Positions 27,761 to 36,474 of a DNA stretch of 44,142 nucleotides are shown here, in pieces. The DNA is from an uncultured Clostridium sp. (GTDB lineage Bacteria > Bacillota > Clostridia > TANB77 > CAG-508): NCBI GenBank assembly GCA_948468505.1, contig CAOKJE010000008.1:1-44142 (forward strand). The letters run 5' to 3'. The notes under the pieces are model-generated. The model did not search any database and was not told the DNA's origin. It saw only the letters and a program-made list of their open reading frames with translations. The translations under genes were made by a program, and so were the position numbers. The stretch's first letter is position 1. Every line of letters starts with the position of its first letter.

Positions 27761-28618
27761 ATGCAAGATATCATGTCATATCTATTTGAAACAAAAGCCG
27801 TAAAATTTTGTGAAGAAAACAAGCCCTTTTTCCTAACCTCAGGAACCATCTCACCATACTTTGTAAACACCCATTTCCTATATGGAAACGAACAAGAAGC
27901 AACCGAATTCTTATCTTACATCGACACCTTACTAGAAGACAGAATTAACTTACCAAAAAAAGTATTTGAAAAAGTTTTAGTACAATACGAAAACAACGAA
28001 ATCTTTAAATACACCATAGACACCATGATAAAATCCATAACAGATAATGTAAATGTAGACGAAATCGATTACATTTCAGGAGGAGAAAGAAGAGACTGGT
28101 ATTTTTCTAATATGATTGCTTATTTATTAAAAAAGCCACATCTTACCCTATTTAAAGATATGGAAGCATTTGTTAGCCCATACGACTTTTCTTCCACCGA
28201 AAAAATAACAAATATCGAAGGAAAAACCGTATTAAATGCCTCTGACTTAGTAACAGCTGCATCAAACTACGTTCGTTCTTGGATACCAGCAGTTAAAAAT
28301 TTAAACGGAAAATTATTATGGACTTGCTATGTTGTAGACAGAAAACAAGGCGGAACAGAAGTCTTAGAAAAAGAAGGTATCAAAACAATCCCTCTTGCTT
28401 TAGTTGACAATACCCTTTTTGAAAAAGCATTTGAATTGGGAATTATAAACGAAGGACAACTAGAAATGTTAAAAGGATTTTATCATGACCCATATGAAAC
28501 TATGAGAAACTTTTTAATCAATCACCCAGAATTTATTGAAAATGCTCTAAAATCCGATAATGAAAGAACTTTAAAAAGAGTTAAACTATTAACAGAAGGA
28601 AATCTATATAATTTATAA
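27761..28618 (+). CDS. pyrE: Orotate phosphoribosyltransferase-like protein
   Basis: 285 residues. The N-terminus (AVKFCEENKPFFLTSGTISPYFVNT) follows PyrE, including the FxLxSGxxSPYF motif; ISGGERRDWYFSNMIAYLL and YVVDRKQGGTEVLEKEGIKTI match the later PRTase segments. It is longer than the usual 190-220 residues and the PRPP loop is diverged (NASDLVTAASNYVR), so it represents a long clostridial variant. It would supply the missing step between PyrDK and PyrF. AAGGAGGAACCAAT precedes the ATG. Confidence 0.75.
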   Translation: MQDIMSYLFETKAVKFCEENKPFFLTSGTISPYFVNTHFLYGNEQEATEFLSYIDTLLEDRINLPKKVFEKVLVQYENNEIFKYTIDTMIKSITDNVNVDEIDYISGGERRDWYFSNMIAYLLKKPHLTLFKDMEAFVSPYDFSSTEKITNIEGKTVLNASDLVTAASNYVRSWIPAVKNLNGKLLWTCYVVDRKQGGTEVLEKEGIKTIPLALVDNTLFEKAFELGIINEGQLEMLKGFYHDPYETMRNFLINHPEFIENALKSDNERTLKRVKLLTEGNLYNL

Positions 28619-28630
28619 AACTTTCTCCTA

Positions 28631-28720
28631 AAAGAAATGATTTTGGGGACGGAGGAAAAAATCATGGTTGAATATATTTTCAATCATGATTTTTTCCTCC
28701 GTCCCCAAAATCATTTCTTT
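28631..28720. repeat. REP-like element: 42-bp inverted repeat with one mismatch
   Basis: 28631-28672 and 28679-28720 are inverted copies differing at one base, with only 6 bases between. The core GGGGACGGAGGAAAAAATC is identical to that at 18159-18274. It sits between the convergent pyrE-like and cysE genes, contains the cysE stop, and should act as a terminator for both. Confidence 0.9.
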
Positions 28721-29229
28721 TTCACAATCTCATTACATCTAACCACTGTAACATGGTCAGGTATGTCTTTTAGCACGGTGCTGTTTGCTCCAATTTTCAC
28801 ATAGTTACCAACTTGAATAGGACCTAATACCTTTGCTCCTGCCCCTACCATAACATGATTTCCAATATCGGGATGTCTTTTGTATTTGTCTTTTCCCGTT
28901 CCTCCTAAAGTAGAATTATGATAAATCGTGCAGTCATTGCCTATTGTTGCTGTTTCTCCTATTACAATTCCCATGCCATGGTCAATAAATAGTCGTCTGC
29001 CTATTTTAGCTCCTGGATGGATTTCAATTCCTGTAAAAAATCTTCCTAATTGCGATATTAGTCTTGCTAAAAATAATAGTTTATGACAATATAAAAAATG
29101 TGCAAGCCTGTGAAATACAAGGATATGAAATCCTGGATATAAGATAATTACTTCCAAAATATTTCGGCTTGCTGGGTCTTGATTTTTGATATTTTTAGCA
29201 TCTTCGTATAACTCTTTTAAAAATAACAT
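28711..29229 (-). CDS. cysE: Serine O-acetyltransferase
   Basis: About 172 residues, the short SAT form. The left-handed beta-helix hexapeptide repeats begin at [19 protein letters not shown] and contain the catalytic His-Asp region [15 protein letters not shown] and the loop [20 protein letters not shown]. Makes O-acetylserine for cysteine synthesis. The ATG at 29229 is chosen because AAGGTG lies just upstream. The final codons fall in the REP-like repeat. Confidence 0.94.
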   Translation of the reverse strand: MLFLKELYEDAKNIKNQDPASRNILEVIILYPGFHILVFHRLAHFLYCHKLLFLARLISQLGRFFTGIEIHPGAKIGRRLFIDHGMGIVIGETATIGNDCTIYHNSTLGGTGKDKYKRHPDIGNHVMVGAGAKVLGPIQVGNYVKIGANSTVLKDIPDHVTVVRCNEIVKKK

Positions 29230-29299
29230 ACATATCACCTTGTTATATGATACGTATGTTAGTTGCCAAAGGTTCCAGGTTTAAATGCACTCTTAGCTA

Positions 29300-29993
29300 T
29301 TAGTCTTCTTCTTGTAATACTTCTTCAATGTTTTCAATGGCTACTAGAGTTCTTACTAATTCATTCTTTTTAAATCCTTTTTTATTATAATTTCCTATAA
29401 TGCGAATTGTTTCTCCATCCTCGTCTCTGTCTTCTTTTTTTGGTCTTTTCATTTGTTTAATTTCTACTTGATATTTGCTTAAGATTTCTTCAATTGCTAT
29501 TAAGGTCTTGCTTACCTCATTATTTATTTTTACATTTAGTTCTAATATATCAAAATGATCTAATTTGTCAGATATTTTATAAGAATAAGATAATATGATG
29601 TATACAATTAAAGTTGTTACAATTCCTCCTAAGTAAAAACCTGCACCAATGCTTAATCCAATACAAGTAACTGCTAATAGTCCTGCTGCTGTTGTTAGTC
29701 CTTTTACATTAAAGCCATCCCTTAGAATGGTTCCAGCACCAATAAATCCTATTCCTGATAGTAATTGTGCTGGTATTCTGGATGGATCCATATTATATAT
29801 GTTTGACATGTATTCTCCGACACAGCATGATTAATACTGCACTAATTCCTACCAACGCATGAGTTCTAAATCCTGCTGGTTTACTCCAAGAGGAACGCTC
29901 TAATCCTATAATTCCTGCTAGTACAAATCCTAAAATTAGTTTTATAATAGCTTGAAACCAAAATGAATTTCCAATTGTCCATATAATTCCCAT
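29300..29993 (-). CDS. MgtC/SapB-family membrane protein, with one CGG recoding site
   Basis: About 230 residues. The N-terminal MgtC domain shows FVLAGIIGLERSSWSKPAGFRTHALVGISAVL and SGIGFIGAGTILRDG, with four or five membrane segments, then a cytoplasmic ACT-like C-terminal domain. The frame breaks at the in-frame CGG at 29819-29817; skipping the C gives LIMLCGEYMSNIYNMDPSRIPAQ, as in the family. The ATG at 29993 is preceded by GGAAGGAAG. Confidence 0.9.
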
Positions 29994-30059
29994 TTTTTTC
30001 TTCCTTCCTTTGTTTTTTTCTATTTTAATTAAATGCAATTTGTTTTAATTCTATCACTT

Positions 30060-32016
30060 TTACAATAATTTTTCCAGTTCTTTTATTTTGTCGCGAAGCT
30101 CTGCTGCCTTTTCAAATTCCATATTGCTTGCAAATTGTAGCATTTGGTCAGTTAGATTCGTAATTACATCTTTGATATCTTCGTTCTTCTCTAATTTGTA
30201 TTCTACACCTATATCTTCTGCTGTTGTCATAGAAATATTATCACGTACTGATTTTTGAATTGTTTTTGGTGTAATGCCATGCTTTTGGTTGTATTCTTCT
30301 TGGATTTTTCTTCTACGGTTTGTTTCTCGTATCGCTTTTTCCATACTGTCTGTTAATTCGTCTGCATACATAATAACAGTTCCATCTGTGTTTCTCGCAG
30401 CACGTCCTATGGTTTGAATGAGTGACCTTTCAGAGCGTAAAAATCCTTCTTTGTCTGCATCTAAGATGGCTACTAATGAAACTTCTGGTATATCTAGCCC
30501 TTCTCTTAAAAGATTAATTCCCACTAATACATCAAATTCTCCGAAGTCTTAAATTTCGTATTATTTCCATTCTTTCTAAGGCTTTTGTTTCTGAATGCAT
30601 ATACGTTACTTTTATTTCTAAACTTTTTAAATATTCTGTTAAATCTTCTGCCATTTTCTTGGTCAAGGTTGTAACTAGAACTCTTTCTTTTCTTTCTACT
30701 CGAATTCGTATTTGCTCTAGTAAATCGTCAATTTGATTTGTTACTGGTTTTACCTCTATTTTAGGATCTAATAACCCAGTTGGTCTTATAATTTGCTCTA
30801 TTACATTGGATTTAGCATGTTCTTTTTCATAGTCAGCTGGTGTTGCACTAACAAATATAACTTGGTTTACTCGTTGCTCAAATTCTTGGAATTTGAGAGG
30901 TCTATTGTCAAAAGCAGATGGCAAACGAAATCCATAATTAACAAGGGATTCTTTTCTTGCTCTATCACCATTGTACATGGCTCTTACTTGTGGAATGGTT
31001 GCATGTGATTCGTCTACTAGTAATAAAAAGTCGTCTGGAAAGTAGTCAAACAATGTGTATGGAGGGCTCCCTTCTTCTCTTCCACTGATATGTCTAGAAT
31101 AATTTTCGATACCAGAGCAAAATCCAGTTTCTCGCATCATTTCGATATCGAAGTTGGTTCTTTCTTCTATTCTTTGTGCTTCGATTAATTTGTTTTGTGC
31201 TTTAAAATATTTTACTCTTTCTTCTTTTTCTTTTTCGATGGTAGTAATTGCTCTTTCCATTTTGTCTTTTGTTGTTACATAGTGAGAAGCTGGAGAAATT
31301 AGAATGTGCTTTCTGCTTCCAATTGATTTTCCTGTTAATGGATTGATTTCTGTGATTTTTTCTATTTCGTCTCCCCAGAACTCTACTCTTACTGCTGATT
31401 CGCTTTGGTCAGATGGATAAATTTCTACAATATCTCCTTTGGCTCGAAAGGTTCCTCTTTTAAAGTCTATTTCATTTCTGGTATATTGCATCGTGACCAA
31501 TTTTTTTAAGACTTGGTCTCTTGCTTTATTCATTCCTGTTCGTAAAGATAGCATCATTTCTTGGTAGTCTACTGGGTCTCCTAATCCATAAATACAAGAT
31601 ACAGATGCTACGATAATGACATCTTTTGTTTCGAATAAGGATAAGGTTGCAGAATGACGTAGCTTGTCAATTTCGTCATTAATAGAGGAGTCTTTTTCGA
31701 TAAAGGTGTCTGTTGATGGAATGTAACTTTCTGGCTGATAATAATCGTAGTAGGACACAAAATACTCCACATTATTTTCTGGAAAAAACTCTTTGAATTC
31801 GGAATATAATTGTCCTGCTAGTGTCTTATTATGTGCTAAAACGAGTGTTGGTTTTTGTACTTTTTGGATAATGTTTGCCATGGTAAAAGTTTTACCAGAA
31901 CCCGTAACTCCTAGTAGTGTCTGAAATTTCTTGCCTTCTTCTATCCCCTTACTTAAATATTCGATTGCTTGTGGTTGGTCGCCTGTTGGCTTGTAATCGG
32001 AATGTAGCTTAAACAT
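30060..32016 (-). CDS. uvrB: Excinuclease ABC subunit B, with one CGG recoding site
   Basis: About 651 residues, the normal UvrB size. Walker [11 protein letters not shown] (about 39-48), the damage-probing beta-hairpin [21 protein letters not shown], helicase motifs through QTIGRAARN, and a C-terminal UVR domain (about 615-650). Acts in nucleotide excision repair with UvrA and UvrC. The frame breaks at the in-frame CGG at 30543-30541, where the family reads [20 protein letters not shown]; skipping the C gives exactly this. GAAGGAGATTTAGAT precedes the ATG. Confidence 0.96.
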
Positions 32017-32038
32017 ATCTAAATCTCCTTCTATCGTT

Positions 32039-32149
32039 CTATGTCTGCTTGGTTTTGCTTGATATTGGATGGTAATCTAAAATTTGTCCTTGTAATAGTC
32101 CTTTTTTATTATATTCTGTTTGAGCATGTCGTATAAAAGTTATATTCAT
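32039..32149 (-). pseudogene. Remnant of a histidine-phosphatase (phosphoglycerate mutase-like) gene
   Basis: A 36-codon ORF beginning MNITFIRHAQTEYNKKGLLQGQ, the RHG-type N-terminal signature, then ending after about 15 unrelated residues. Complete family members have about 180-210 residues (compare 34916-35455). It has its own GAGGAG site, so a short peptide may still be made. Confidence 0.55.
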
Positions 32150-32151
32150 TC

Positions 32152-33534
32152 TCACTCCTCCTGATTATTTTTTATTTTCCAATATCCGTTTTTATCTGCT
32201 CCTATTCTTTCAATAATTCCCTTTTCCTTTAATTTAGCAATATTTCTTTTAACTGTTTTCTCAGAAATATCTAATTTATTTGCTATTGAAATTTGCGTAA
32301 TATATGGATTTTTTATAATTATTTTCAATATACTTTTTTCTGTAATATTTAATTTGGTATTTACAGGGTCATTTACAGGGTCATTTACAGGGTCATTTTT
32401 AATAACTTCATTTTCTTTTTCATAATTTTTTCTATAAAAAATTATTGTAAAACCTATTTTTTCTTTTCTAAATTCTACTTTCACTTGATTTGCTGTACAT
32501 TCTTCATATATTCTTCTTATCCCTGAAGAATAAGTTTCTGTATCATTTGATTTGTATAAAATATTAGCAATTATCGGATTTCTAAACACGGAATGCGCTC
32601 TATTTTGTATATAATCTTCTGGTGTATATTGTTCTGGAAATGTCCCAGGATTATATATTTCTACTTTATTTTTAAATATTGAAATTTCAGTTCCTTTTGG
32701 GTCTTGATATAATCTGTGTGTATAACTATTGATAATAGCTTCTCTTATAGAATCTAGTGGAATCTCTGGATATTCTTCTCTTTTATCTGTTATTTTTACA
32801 TTCCATATAATGTTTTTTCTAATATATTCTTGTCCTATTTTTATTAAATCAAAAATATTCCCCTCTACTTTATCGATATCGATAAATGTTGTTTTCGTAT
32901 CTGTTGCAAAAATTGCCATTTGAAGTTCTACCTTATTATTATCACAAAATAAAATCTTTCCTGCATTTAACAACTTGTTGTCTTTTAATAATCCTAACTT
33001 ATTTAAAACATCTTCTTTATTTGTATATTGAAATGGTATTCTCTTAGCTTTATTTGCTCTTTCTATATAATTTTTTAATATTTCCTCATTAACATCTTCT
33101 ATGGTTTTTTCTGAAACTCTCGAATCCCAACTTTCACTTTCATTTTCTGTTTTCAAAAATATTTTTCTCATTTCAGAAATAGAAAGCTTTTGGTCTCTAT
33201 CACTCACTCGTATATAGGCTCTTCCATCAGCAAAGTATGGAACATCTTCTCCTTCAAACTCTACTAATATGCAATCTTTATCTTCTATTTTTACATTACT
33301 TATCTTTGGATAGATTTTTGGCTCTATTTTATTTGAAATAACTTCTGAAATATATCTTAGTGTTTTTCCACTAACCTCTTGCCCAACTACTGTTCCATCA
33401 TCTTTTATTCCAAAATAGAGTTTTCCATGCCTATGTTTATTTAATATGGAAACAATTGATATAATTGCTTCTTTTAACTCACTTGTAGATTTCTTTAATT
33501 CTGTTACTTCATCTTCTTGAAATTTATTGTTCAA
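32152..33534 (-). CDS. AlbA/Schlafen-type ATP-binding transcriptional regulator
   Basis: 460 residues. An N-terminal AlbA_2 (Schlafen-like) domain (ELKKSTSELKEAI, HGKLYFGIKDDGTVVG), then a middle ATPase-like region (EAIINSYTHRLYQDPKGTEISIF) and a C-terminal winged helix (SIANKLDISEKTVKRNIAKLKEKGIIERIG). A linker contains the tetrapeptide Asn-Asp-Pro-Val three times. The start is TTG with AAGGTGA upstream. Such genes occur in accessory regions and defence islands; the target is unknown. Confidence 0.8.
   Translation of the reverse strand: MNNKFQEDEVTELKKSTSELKEAIISIVSILNKHRHGKLYFGIKDDGTVVGQEVSGKTLRYISEVISNKIEPKIYPKISNVKIEDKDCILVEFEGEDVPYFADGRAYIRVSDRDQKLSISEMRKIFLKTENESESWDSRVSEKTIEDVNEEILKNYIERANKAKRIPFQYTNKEDVLNKLGLLKDNKLLNAGKILFCDNNKVELQMAIFATDTKTTFIDIDKVEGNIFDLIKIGQEYIRKNIIWNVKITDKREEYPEIPLDSIREAIINSYTHRLYQDPKGTEISIFKNKVEIYNPGTFPEQYTPEDYIQNRAHSVFRNPIIANILYKSNDTETYSSGIRRIYEECTANQVKVEFRKEKIGFTIIFYRKNYEKENEVIKNDPVNDPVNDPVNTKLNITEKSILKIIIKNPYITQISIANKLDISEKTVKRNIAKLKEKGIIERIGADKNGYWKIKNNQEE
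32361..32397. repeat. Triple 12-bp tandem repeat (Asn-Asp-Pro-Val linker)
   Basis: Three copies of ACAGGGTCATTT in tandem within the regulator gene, encoding Asp-Pro-Val-Asn repeats. In-frame copy-number change would alter linker length without a frameshift. Confidence 0.8.
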
Positions 33535-33638
33535 TTAAAAATCACCTTCTTGCAAAAATTATACCACATAAGTACAAACGTTCGCAAGTACTTTTGAAAA
33601 TTTTTCCAAAAACATTAATCTTTCTACTAAAACATCCG

Positions 33639-33950
33639 CTATATTTGCTTTTTTAATCTCTTATACTGACTGCATTCTATGGTTTTTCCCAACAATTCTT
33701 CTAAGTTATTGTCAGTAATTAATTCCTCTTTTTTTATCTTTGCTAATTTTTTAATATGATATTCTAATTTAGAAGCAAAAGCTCTACTTTCTGTTTCCCA
33801 TACTGCTTCCAACTTTTTAGCGGTATGAGAATGTGTATATTTTGCCCCATTTACCTTTGTAAAATGCTCCTTCATTCTATGTTCTACATCAGTTGTAATC
33901 CCTGTATAAATCGAATTATCTACACATCTTAGCATATAAACAAAATACAT
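33639..33950 (-). CDS. GIY-YIG nuclease-domain protein (UPF0213/YhbQ type)
   Basis: 103 residues. VYMLRCVDNSIYTGITTDVEHRMKEHF is the GIY-YIG core, here with VYM and YTG. YhbQ-like proteins are small single-domain members with poorly known DNA-related functions. AAAGGAAG precedes the ATG. Confidence 0.88.
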   Translation of the reverse strand: MYFVYMLRCVDNSIYTGITTDVEHRMKEHFTKVNGAKYTHSHTAKKLEAVWETESRAFASKLEYHIKKLAKIKKEELITDNNLEELLGKTIECSQYKRLKKQI

Positions 33951-33992
33951 CTATTTTCTTCCTTTCATAAACCTGTCCCCGTTTGACCATCC

Positions 33993-34025
33993 ATGGCTAA
34001 AGTGTGCCTGTCCCTCTTTAGCCAT
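33993..34025 (-). terminator. Hairpin after the m5C methyltransferase gene
   Basis: ATGGCTAAAG (33993-34002) and CTTTAGCCAT (34016-34025) are perfect complements; the stop of the methyltransferase is in the arm. The flanks contain CCTGTCCC strings of the REP type. Confidence 0.55.
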
Positions 34026-34926
34026 TCTTCCTAATTTTGGCAATAAAAAAACCTTCATAAAGTTCGTTTGGTTGTACGCATAAAGTCCCTTCTATTGTGG
34101 TTGGTAGAAGAGGTAACAATTCCATCCCTTCAAATTGAATGGGTACAATTTCTATGTTTTTTTCTTTTATTACTTTTTGTATCACTTCTTCATTTTCGTT
34201 TTTTAGAATAGAACAAGTTGAGTATACCATTTCTTGTTTTGGTTTTAATAGGTTAATTGCTTTTTTTAATAAATCAATTTGGGTTTTTACTGATTTTTCG
34301 ATTAGTTTTGTGGTAAATGTTTCTTCTATTTTAGGCTCTTCTAAGCAAATCGTTCCACTTCCACTACAAGGTGCATCTAACAAAATTTGGTCAAAAGAAA
34401 AGAAGTCGTCTATTTGTCTAGCATCTCCGCGTCATAACATAAACTTTAGCACCTTGTTTTTCTATATTGTAGCTTAATCGTTTGGCTCTAATTTTGTTGA
34501 TTTCACAAGCTGTTATGTTTGCTTTGTTATTGGTTAATGCTGCTATTCCGTGTTGTTTTTCCTCCTGGTGCTGCTGCCATATCTAATATATCCTTTTCTT
34601 CTTTTGGCTCTAAAATGATAGGTGGTAACATGGATGATAAACTTTGTAAATATATTTTTCCTTCTTGATAGATTGATAGATTTCTGATTTCTTTTTCTGC
34701 TTCATTTTCTATAATAAAGGCTTCTTTACTCCATCCTACTGTCTTATATTTTATTTGGTTTTGTTCTAAAATTTCTTTTATTTCTTCTGTTTTTGCTTTT
34801 AGTGTATTTATGCGAAATGTGGTTTTTCTTTTTGTTTGATAGCCTCCGTATTATTTGGGACGTAGTCTCTTTTCCATATTGTTCTTCTAACATTTTGATT
34901 AGAAATTCTGGTAGTTTAGATTTCAT
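34018..34926 (-). CDS. NOL1/NOP2/Sun-family RNA m5C methyltransferase, with three CGG recoding sites
   Basis: About 301 residues after recoding. The RsmB/RsmF-type motifs appear in order: an N-terminal substrate domain (RINTLKAKTEEIKEIL), the SAM motif DMAAAPGGKTT, ACEINKIRAKRL, DAPCSGSGT with one catalytic Cys, and VYSTCSI with the second. In plain reading only fragments exist. In-frame CGG codons at 34848-34846, 34550-34548 and 34429-34427 match the breaks. Skipping each C gives SQIIGGYQTKRKTTFRINT, GGKTTGIAALTNNKA and YVMTGDARQIDDFF. It lacks the extra C-terminal domain of long RsmF. Overlaps the end of the phosphatase gene by 11 bases. Confidence 0.88.
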
Positions 34927-35455
34927 ATTCTTTAACCTCACAATTATCAAGTCCTAAACCTCTTAGTACCTCCATTCCTTCTGGAATACCTTCTAAAGTA
35001 GCTCGAATTGGTACTGACACGCCTCCATGAGTAACGACTAAAACAGTTTTATCTTCATATTCTTTTTTAATCTTTTCTAAAAAGCCTTGTACTCTATCAA
35101 ATAAAGCACCCACACTTTCTGCATCTTCATATTGTTTATTTAGTTTATAATTCCAAATTTCGTCAAAATCAAACTCCTTTGCTGTCATTCCTTCAAATTT
35201 TCCAAAATATCTTTCTACCACTCCATTATCTTCAATAATAGGGATTTTTCTATTTTCTCCAATAATTTGCGCTGTTTTTTTAGCTCTTTTTAATGGTGAT
35301 GTAATGATAATATCTATGTTTTCCTTTTCTAGTTTTTTCTTTGTTGTTTTAGCTTGCTTAATTCCTGTTTCATTTAATTCGGTATCTGTCATTCCTTGTA
35401 TTTTGCCCGCTACATTCCAATCTGTTTGTCCGTGTCTTGTTAATAATAACTTCAT
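34916..35455 (-). CDS. Histidine phosphatase (phosphoglycerate mutase-like)
   Basis: 179 residues. LLLTRHGQTDWN is the phosphohistidine site, ITSPLKRAKKTAQII and VLVVTHGGVSVPIRA complete the active site. Could be GpmB-like or act on other phospho-substrates. AAGGAGGAATTATTT precedes the ATG. CGG strings (CAC-GGA, GCG-GGC) span codons. Translationally coupled to the methyltransferase downstream. Confidence 0.9.
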   Translation of the reverse strand: MKLLLTRHGQTDWNVAGKIQGMTDTELNETGIKQAKTTKKKLEKENIDIIITSPLKRAKKTAQIIGENRKIPIIEDNGVVERYFGKFEGMTAKEFDFDEIWNYKLNKQYEDAESVGALFDRVQGFLEKIKKEYEDKTVLVVTHGGVSVPIRATLEGIPEGMEVLRGLGLDNCEVKEYEI

Positions 35456-35584
35456 AAATAATTCCTCCTTACGTACTTATGTTATTCTATCATACATTTT
35501 TAAAAAAGCCTAGATTTTTTCTTGCACTTTTTTACTTTTTTCTATATAATGTTACAAAATAAAATAAGGAGTGCATTTTTTAAA

Positions 35585-35935
35585 ATGGAACATTGGAGTG
35601 TAGACGACTATAAAAATTTTACAAATAATAAAAATAAAACTAGTAAGTACCGTGCCAATAAGGTTTCAATTGATGGTCATACCTTTGATAGCCAAAAAGA
35701 GGCGGATTATTATTGTGAGTTGAAATTGCGTTTGCAAGGTAAAGAAATTAATGGCTTTTGCCTACAGCCTACTTTTATTTTAGCACCTAAATTAAAATAT
35801 AAGGCTGATTTTATTGTGTTTCATAAGGATAATTCGACTGAAGTTATTGATGTTAAGGGTGTTAGAACAAAGGAGTATATTGCCAAAAAAAAGGTTTTTG
35901 AAGATAAGTTTAATTTAAAAATTACGGAGATTTAA
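35585..35935 (+). CDS. DUF1064 (phage-type nuclease-like) protein
   Basis: 116 residues from the ATG at 35585. KVSIDGHTFDSQKEADYYCELKLR, LQPTFIL and YKADFIV..EVIDVKG match DUF1064, a PD-(D/E)xK-like family found in prophages. AAGGAG lies 13 bases upstream, slightly far. An accessory, probably phage-derived gene. Confidence 0.8.
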   Translation: MEHWSVDDYKNFTNNKNKTSKYRANKVSIDGHTFDSQKEADYYCELKLRLQGKEINGFCLQPTFILAPKLKYKADFIVFHKDNSTEVIDVKGVRTKEYIAKKKVFEDKFNLKITEI

Positions 35936-35971
35936 ATGCAATATCTTCAAAATGTTGTTTTGTAAAACTTA

Positions 35972-36006
35972 AAAGCGGAATAAGATATGTATTCTTACTC
36001 CGCTTT
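35972..36006. terminator. Bidirectional terminator
   Basis: AAAGCGGAATAAGA pairs with TCTTACTCCGCTTT (one mismatch), between the convergent DUF1064 and 36034-36381 genes. Confidence 0.8.
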
Positions 36007-36033
36007 CATAATAGGACAAAACTTTTAATCTGT

Positions 36034-36381
36034 TCAAGCTTCTCGTCTTAATCGAATGATGTATTGAGGTTCATTAACCTCATACAGGTCCTTAAAGGCA
36101 ATATCTTCTGCTTCAATTGCAAGGACATTGCACCATTTTCTGGAAAATTTAGCAATTACTAGCTTAGTTTCGGGATATTCTTCTGTTGCACGCCATGTGC
36201 AAATAAGATAATTTGACCCTATGCTAACCTCTACTCCTTTGCTTGCTGTCAAATGGTCCACAGATGTTTTATGCATATAAATCCATGCATTTTTACACCG
36301 TTCTTTCAATTCAGCCAAGACATCTAACTCGCATTTGTCCTCTGGCACTGTTAAATCTAATACTTCTAGCTCTTTCTTCAT
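36034..36381 (-). CDS. Hypothetical protein
   Basis: 115 residues, mixed alpha/beta, no signal or membrane segment and no family I recognise. AAAGGAGAACAGT precedes the ATG, so it is likely real. It contains one in-frame CGG (36300-36298, in LKERCKNAW) which must be Arg; a +1 shift would end the protein soon after. Its codon use seems less AT-biased than the neighbours, so it may be a recent arrival. Confidence 0.55.
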   Translation of the reverse strand: MKKELEVLDLTVPEDKCELDVLAELKERCKNAWIYMHKTSVDHLTASKGVEVSIGSNYLICTWRATEEYPETKLVIAKFSRKWCNVLAIEAEDIAFKDLYEVNEPQYIIRLRREA

Positions 36382-36474
36382 ACTGTTCTCCTTTCAAATT
36401 CTGTGCCTTGATAGTTTCAAATATGGATTTTTTTCCATATTTGAATTATATCATATTTTACATAATCTTGCAAA

